A stretch of DNA of 9,756 nt from Bacteroidia bacterium. Its GTDB lineage: Bacteria; Bacteroidota; Bacteroidia; Bacteroidales; UBA932. The DNA lies in contig BNTQ01000102.1 in the NCBI GenBank assembly GCA_025996715.1, positions 1 to 9,756 on the forward strand. Reading direction: 5' to 3'. The position numbers and the translations under genes are program-made. Shown here piece by piece: positions 6,352-9,756 of the stretch. Each line of letters opens with the position of its first letter. Positions within the stretch are counted from its first letter, which is position 1. Under the pieces are notes generated by a model, which saw only the letters and a list, made by a program, of their open reading frames with translations, was not told the DNA's origin and did no database searches.

Positions 6352-7236
6352 ATGAAAGTAACGACACTCAACATAATTTTACTTTTTCTCTTCGGGCAAC
6401 TTTGTTACGGACAGAAAACTAATGAACAAACGAAAATGGAACAATTAGATAGGTATAAAAAAGGGTGGGAAAAACTCAGAGAAATTGACGGAGAAGCAGG
6501 CGAAAAAGTCATCAACGGACTAAAAGATATTTCGCCGGATTTAGGGAAATTTATCATTGAATATTCGTTTGGCGACATTTACACACGGGACGGAATTGAC
6601 CTGAAATCCAAAGAAATTGCCGTTGTTGCTGCCTTGACCGCAATGGGAACTGCACAACCACAACTTAAAGTGCATATCAACGGAGCGTTGAACACAGGAA
6701 GCAGTATGAGCGAAGTGAAAGAAGTGATTTTGCAAATGGCTGTTTATTCAGGGTTTCCAAGTTGTATCAACGGAATGAACGCATTGAAAGAAGTGCTAAA
6801 AGAAAGGCAAGAACACGGAATTAAAGACAGCATTGGCACAACTGCAACCGGCACAACTCAAACCGACAGACTAAAATTAGGCGAACAGGAATTATCAAAG
6901 TTGGACAGTTTGCAAGCGGAAAGACTGAGGAACGCTTACAATGATTTTTCGCCCGAATTAGTGAAACTGACACTTGAATTTGGTTACGCTGACATTTTTT
7001 CGAGGGACAACCTTGATGTAAAACACCGACAAATAGCAACCATTGCGGCTTTGACGGCTTTGGGCAATGCACAACCGCAACTCAAATTTCATATCAACGC
7101 AGGACTGAACATTGGTTTGACAGTTGAAAACATAAGAGAAATTATGTTGCTGATGACTGTTTACGCAGGTTTTCCGTCAGCCATTAACGGGACTAATATC
7201 TTGAAAGAAGTGGTAAACGAACGGACAAAAAAATAA
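6352..7236 (+). CDS. Exported protein with two tandem carboxymuconolactone-decarboxylase-like domains
   Basis: 294 residues. The first 21 form a signal peptide (MKVTTLNIILLFLFGQLCYG then Q), predicting a periplasmic protein and supporting the ATG at 6352 over the internal Met codon at 6436. Two CMD-like domains follow, about 30-155 and 175-294, offset by 139 residues. Each has the PcaC-like pattern of xxIAxxAALTAxG, AQPQLKxHINxxLN, a strand-helix ending in VYxGFPSxING and LKEVxxER. The AhpD-type CxxC pair is absent, so a thiol peroxidase role is unlikely. His108 and His247 are equivalent. Glu88 of domain one corresponds to Gln227 in domain two, so one active site may have changed. Substrate unknown; true decarboxylase activity cannot be assumed because no protocatechuate genes are nearby. 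By hand count about 10 of 24 glycine codons are GGA, unlike the GGC-rich gene at 8192-9286, suggesting transfer. Confidence 0.88.
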   Translation: MKVTTLNIILLFLFGQLCYGQKTNEQTKMEQLDRYKKGWEKLREIDGEAGEKVINGLKDISPDLGKFIIEYSFGDIYTRDGIDLKSKEIAVVAALTAMGTAQPQLKVHINGALNTGSSMSEVKEVILQMAVYSGFPSCINGMNALKEVLKERQEHGIKDSIGTTATGTTQTDRLKLGEQELSKLDSLQAERLRNAYNDFSPELVKLTLEFGYADIFSRDNLDVKHRQIATIAALTALGNAQPQLKFHINAGLNIGLTVENIREIMLLMTVYAGFPSAINGTNILKEVVNERTKK

Positions 7237-7280
7237 CAACAAAACGCTAACAAGCAGTTTGGCGTTATGGCGGCTTTACC

Positions 7281-7318
7281 AAGTACCAATTTTTATGATT
7301 GGTGCTTGTTTTTTTATT
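7281..7318 (+). terminator. Rho-independent terminator after the CMD gene
   Basis: AAGTACCAAT (7281-7290) pairs with ATTGGTGCTT (7298-7307), a 10-bp stem with one G-U pair and a 7-nt loop, followed by a run of seven Ts (7309-7315). Outer arms TTACCAA (7276-7282) and TTGGTAA (7317-7323) could form an alternative larger hairpin. It separates the CMD gene from the toxin-antitoxin operon. Confidence 0.82.
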
Positions 7319-7347
7319 GGTAACTGAATTTTTCTTTAAAATTTTTG

Positions 7348-7384
7348 AAAAGTTGGGCATATTGCACAATTTTTACTACTTTTG
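7348..7384 (+). promoter_or_regulatory. brnTA promoter and probable autoregulatory operator
   Basis: TACTTTTG (7377-7384) fits TAnnTTTG, with TTG at 7353-7355 as the -33 element 21 bp upstream. An imperfect palindrome covers the -33 region: TTGGGCA (7353-7359), TAT, TGCACAA (7363-7369), flanked by AAAA and TTTT, giving 10 of 12 matching positions per arm across 7348-7374. BrnA antitoxins repress their own operon, so this is the natural candidate operator. The leader before ATG 7411 would be about 20 nt. Confidence 0.65.
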
Positions 7385-7410
7385 TCAAAACTATTATCCT
7401 TGAACGTGCT

Positions 7411-7686
7411 ATGATATACGAATGGGACGAAAACAAACGAGCATCTAATTTAATCAAACACAAACTTGACTTTGTTGATGCTATGGCTGTCTTTGACGAC
7501 CCTAACAGAATTGAAAAAATTGATACCCGAGAGAATTACGGCGAGATAAGAATCCGCACCATTGGAATGATCAAAGACGAACTTGTTGTAACCGTTATTT
7601 ATACAGGGCGAAACAACAGAACAAGAATTATATCTGCTCGACGAGCAAAACAAAAAGAAAGGAGAGAATACTATGGCTATCGTTAG
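7411..7686 (+). CDS. brnT: BrnT family type II toxin (RelE-fold ribonuclease)
   Basis: 91 residues, the normal size for BrnT. Family landmarks are visible in order: YEWDENKRASNLIKH near the N-terminus, FVDAMAVFDDP, the acidic RENYGE segment, the central strand LVVTVIYTGR, and the closing RIISARRAKQKERREYY. BrnT toxins are small RNases that block translation and are neutralised by BrnA; this is known for the family. The ATG at 7411 begins the conserved domain directly and follows the promoter at a suitable distance; a longer start at 7345 would lie upstream of the -7 box and is rejected. The last 14 nt overlap brnA. The order toxin then antitoxin is standard for this family. Confidence 0.93.
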   Translation: MIYEWDENKRASNLIKHKLDFVDAMAVFDDPNRIEKIDTRENYGEIRIRTIGMIKDELVVTVIYTGRNNRTRIISARRAKQKERREYYGYR

Positions 7687-7999
7687 TTTTACCAAAGAAG
7701 CAATAAAAGAGATGCCTTCTTATACGGACTGGAAAGCACTCAAAAATATGAAAGATGAGGATATTGACTGCTCTGATATTTCCGAGTGGACAGACGAGGA
7801 CTTTGCCCTATCTACCCGTCCGGGACAATGTGTAACTGATAAAGTTTTTGCAAAAAAAGAAGTTGCCAGCATAGTACCTGTTACCTTTTATTTTGAGCCT
7901 TCTACCATTGCCACATTTCGCAAAACAGGCAAGGATTGGCAAACTCGCCTCAATAACCGTGTTGAAACATGGCTCAAACAAACAGCCTCGCTTGCCTAA
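7673..7999 (+). CDS. brnA: BrnA family antitoxin
   Basis: 108 residues. The C-terminal part, about 67-104 (VPVTFYFEP...IATFRKTGKDWQTRLNNRVETWLK), matches the BrnA DNA-binding ribbon-helix-helix domain: a beta strand, two helices, and the hallmark TGKxWQTRLN turn. The acidic N-terminal half (DEDIDCSDISEWTDEDF) is likely the part that wraps the toxin. The start overlaps brnT by 14 nt and is preceded by AAAGGAGA (7658-7665), an unusually clear ribosome-binding site for this phylum, which supports tight coupling. It probably represses the promoter at 7348-7384 together with BrnT. Confidence 0.9.
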   Translation: MAIVSFTKEAIKEMPSYTDWKALKNMKDEDIDCSDISEWTDEDFALSTRPGQCVTDKVFAKKEVASIVPVTFYFEPSTIATFRKTGKDWQTRLNNRVETWLKQTASLA

Positions 8000-8191
8000 T
8001 ATCGCCGCCATTCACAAAAACTCACAGATGACAAAAAATTGTCCATTGACTTTGCCGAGCATCAGTTCAAGCAAGATATGGAAAAGGCAAAAGCAGATTA
8101 TAGGGAGATTTTTTTTGAAAAAAACATTAACTTTGCAAATGTGGGCAATTTGGATAATAATCATTTTTTGAAATTTTTGAATAGAAACTAT
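8000..8191 (+). other. 192-bp gap with an unexplained open reading frame
   Basis: No confident gene lies here. The frame of brnA stays open after its stop at 7997-7999 all the way into the guanylyltransferase gene, giving 64 stop-free codons. The text includes LTDDKKLSIDFAEHQFKQDM and EKAKADYREIFFEKN, which look protein-like rather than random. The family of the next gene begins at its own Met at 8192, so this stretch may be a remnant of a broken gene, a small unannotated peptide (ATG at 8078), or chance. Confidence 0.5.
8128..8135 (+). promoter_or_regulatory. Candidate -7 promoter box for the guanylyltransferase gene
   Basis: TAACTTTG matches TAnnTTTG exactly. A TTTG at 8114-8117 is only 10 bp upstream, too close for a normal -33 box, and no better one was found. 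Transcription would start near 8141, giving a leader of about 50 nt. Confidence 0.4.
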
Positions 8192-9286
8192 ATGCAACAA
8201 AATATCTATGGCATCATAATGGCAGGTGGCATTGGCAGCCGTTTTTGGCCCCTTAGCCGCGAGGCAAAACCCAAGCAGTTTTTGGATATTTTGGGCACGG
8301 GACACACCTTTTTGCAGCAGACTTTTGACCGCCTTGTACAATTGATTCCTGCCCAAAACATTCTTGTGGTTACAGGCGAGAGGTATCGGCAATTGGTGCA
8401 AGAGCAATTGCCGCAAATCAATGCCGACAATATTTTGTGCGAGCCTTTGCGCCGCAACACCGCCCCTTGCATTGCCTACGCTACCTACAAATTGTTGCAA
8501 AAAGACCCCCAGGCTACGGTGGTGGTGGCACCAAGCGACCATTGCATTACCAACGATGCGGATTTTATTGAAACGCTCAAAACCGCTGTGCGTTTTACCC
8601 AAGAAAACGACAGCCTTGTTACCATTGGCATCCAACCTTCGCGCCCCGAAACGGGCTATGGATACATACAAGTGAATGAAAACGCCGTGGGCAGCAAAGA
8701 GCAGGGGCTGTGCAAAGTGAAAACTTTTACCGAAAAACCCAATGCCGAAATGGCAAAAGTGTTTGTAGAAAGCGGCGAATTTTATTGGAATGCGGGCATT
8801 TTTGTGTGGACACTCAAAAGCATCCAACACGCCTTAGAAACGTATTTGCCGGAGGTAGCCAATTTGTTCAAGGCGGGCGGCAGTAGGTACAACAGCCCCC
8901 AAGAGGGCAAATTTATTGAGGCGGTGTATGCCGAGTGCAAGTCGGTATCGGTGGATTATGGCGTGATGGAAAAAGCCGACAATGTATATGTGGTGTGCTC
9001 GTCGTTTGGCTGGTCGGATGTGGGGACGTGGACTTCGCTCTACTTGCAGTTGCCTGCCGATGCCAACAAAAATGCAGTGGGCAATTCGCGTGTAATTTTG
9101 CAAAACACGAGCAATTGTATGGTCAAAACACCGCCCAACAAATTGACAATTTTGCACAATATGAATGGCTACTTGGTAGTGGACACCCCCGATGTACTAT
9201 TGGTGTGCAAGCGCGGCGACGACGACGAAATCAAACAAATTGTGAGCAACGTAATGCTCGAAAAAGGCAGTAGTGATATGGTGTAA
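8192..9286 (+). CDS. manC: Mannose-1-phosphate guanylyltransferase (GDP-mannose pyrophosphorylase)
   Basis: 364 residues; makes GDP-mannose from mannose-1-phosphate and GTP in the cytoplasm for polysaccharide and glycan synthesis. The nucleotidyltransferase signature is at residues 10-31 (MAGGIGSRFWPLSR, then PKQFL), with the usual Thr replaced by Ser16. Further landmarks are APSDH at 113-117, TFTEKP at 178-183, WNAGIF at 199-204, DYGVMEK at 255-261, and GWSDVGTW at 273-280. The protein ends about where the single-domain form does, with a short beta tail, and lacks the C-terminal isomerase domain of bifunctional AlgA/XanA-type enzymes. The start at 8192 is chosen because the family begins a few residues before the AGG motif; the frame is open to 8000, but that is not conserved family sequence. 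The symbol is by family, not by orthology test. Confidence 0.93.
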   Translation: MQQNIYGIIMAGGIGSRFWPLSREAKPKQFLDILGTGHTFLQQTFDRLVQLIPAQNILVVTGERYRQLVQEQLPQINADNILCEPLRRNTAPCIAYATYKLLQKDPQATVVVAPSDHCITNDADFIETLKTAVRFTQENDSLVTIGIQPSRPETGYGYIQVNENAVGSKEQGLCKVKTFTEKPNAEMAKVFVESGEFYWNAGIFVWTLKSIQHALETYLPEVANLFKAGGSRYNSPQEGKFIEAVYAECKSVSVDYGVMEKADNVYVVCSSFGWSDVGTWTSLYLQLPADANKNAVGNSRVILQNTSNCMVKTPPNKLTILHNMNGYLVVDTPDVLLVCKRGDDDEIKQIVSNVMLEKGSSDMV

Positions 9287-9287
9287 G

Positions 9288-9396
9288 CAATGAACAATGG
9301 ACAATGAACAATGAACAATGAATAATTGAGAATTGAGAGTTGAGAATTGAGAATGAAAATCTTAAATCTTAAACTTGAAACTTGAAACCTGAAACT
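9288..9396. repeat. Three low-complexity repeat families in one intergenic gap
   Basis: The 119-bp gap holds, in order, tandem ACAATGAACAATG-type words (9288-9322), GAGAATTGAGAGTTGAG-type words (9324-9353) and CTTAAA/CTTGAAA/CCTGAAACT-type words (9358-9396). Each is a degenerate 7-9 bp tandem repeat. The middle one shares an exact 18-mer with the sorting-domain coding region at 5941-5958. No promoter box was recognised. Confidence 0.85.
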
Positions 9397-9405
9397 CTTA
9401 ATATA

Positions 9406-9756
9406 ATGGCAAAGAAAAAACATTTTTGGCGGCGATTTTTGGTGCTGAGTCTTTTTGCGGTGGCTGTTGGCGCGGGTGCTTATTTTTTCTTGTTGGCACC
9501 GAGTGCGGCAGAAAAAAAAGACCTCACGCAGCCCATTGTGGTCAAACGAGAGGTCAAAGCCTTGCCCATCAATGTGTTGGTCATCAAGTCTAAGCCCATC
9601 ATTGAGCCTATCATCAGCGCAGGCACGCTCAATGCCGACGAGACCGTGAACCTCTCCTTTGAAAGTTCGGGGCGCATTACCGAACTCAATATCAACGAGG
9701 GACAAAAGGTGAAAAAAGGCACGCTCATTGCCAAAATTAACGATAACGAATTGCAA
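9406..9756 (+). CDS. RND efflux membrane fusion protein (HlyD/AcrA type), 5' part
   Basis: 117 codons are present and the frame runs off the window. A basic N-terminus (MAKKKHFWRR) precedes one membrane segment at about residues 11-31, so the protein is probably anchored in the inner membrane with its body in the periplasm. Residues 71-117 show the typical entry into the lipoyl-like hairpin region: SAGTLNADETVNLSFESSGR, ITELNINEGQKVKKGTLIAK, then INDNELQ leading into the coiled-coil hairpin. The VxEGxxVKKGxxLAxI-like pattern is characteristic of adaptors of RND pumps. A transporter gene would be expected just downstream. The start follows a 119-bp repeat-filled gap after the guanylyltransferase gene; co-transcription is possible. 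Confidence 0.9.
   Translation, partial: MAKKKHFWRRFLVLSLFAVAVGAGAYFFLLAPSAAEKKDLTQPIVVKREVKALPINVLVIKSKPIIEPIISAGTLNADETVNLSFESSGRITELNINEGQKVKKGTLIAKINDNELQ

Noticed and set aside
7345..7410. An upstream start that would lengthen BrnT by 22 residues.
   Set aside because: It lies upstream of the -7 box and adds residues absent from the family.
8039..8191. An upstream TTG start that would lengthen the guanylyltransferase by 51 residues.
   Set aside because: The family begins shortly before the AGG motif, which fits the ATG at 8192; the extension has no family counterpart.
8012..8830. A 272-codon open frame on the minus strand.
   Set aside because: It lies opposite the guanylyltransferase gene, whose motifs are clear on the + strand.
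9169..9756. A 195-codon open frame on the minus strand including the intergenic repeats.
   Set aside because: It is antisense to two real genes, and its middle is only the translated low-complexity repeats (ILNSQLSILN).

Overview
The window looks like a chromosomal segment from a member of the Bacteroidota, probably an environmental, uncultured-type lineage. Three things point there: a very large exported protein with BspA-type leucine-rich repeats and a type IX secretion (T9SS) C-terminal sorting domain; promoter boxes of the Bacteroidota form TAnnTTTG; and low-complexity intergenic repeat families typical of such genomes. All supported genes are on the + strand.

Layout. Positions 1-154 hold a perfect 44-bp palindrome and two 22-bp direct repeats. 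A conserved gene of unknown function (155-820) follows, and only 4 bp later a 1783-residue modular surface or secreted protein (825-6176). Its order is signal peptide, BspA-type LRRs, a Listeria-Bacteroides repeat, four Ig-like modules, four cadherin-like beta-sandwich modules and a T9SS sorting domain. The intergenic region 6177-6351 has hairpins and a promoter with an operator-like dyad placed so close to the next ATG that the transcript may be leaderless. That gene (6352-7236) encodes an exported protein with two tandem carboxymuconolactone-decarboxylase-like domains and ends in a good intrinsic terminator. A BrnT/BrnA type II toxin-antitoxin pair (7411-7999) comes next, with its own promoter and a probable operator. 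After a 192-bp stretch without a convincing gene come a mannose-1-phosphate guanylyltransferase (8192-9286) and, beyond a repeat-filled gap, the start of an RND-type membrane fusion protein that runs off the window (9406-9756).

How it fits together. The window mixes apparent housekeeping or envelope genes (GDP-mannose synthesis, efflux adaptor) with an accessory block (surface repeat protein, exported CMD protein, toxin-antitoxin). The CMD gene prefers GGA for glycine, whereas the mannose-1-phosphate guanylyltransferase gene strongly prefers GGC, so the CMD gene was probably acquired from elsewhere. No single convincing new multi-gene system is visible. The most unusual signal is in the sorting-domain coding region of the large protein: a nested palindromic element occupies frame-open coding sequence there, and the same region shares an exact 18-mer with the intergenic repeat at 9335-9352. 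Other points of interest are ongoing DNA-level expansion of repeat modules and the leaderless, dyad-overlapped promoter of the duplicated CMD gene.
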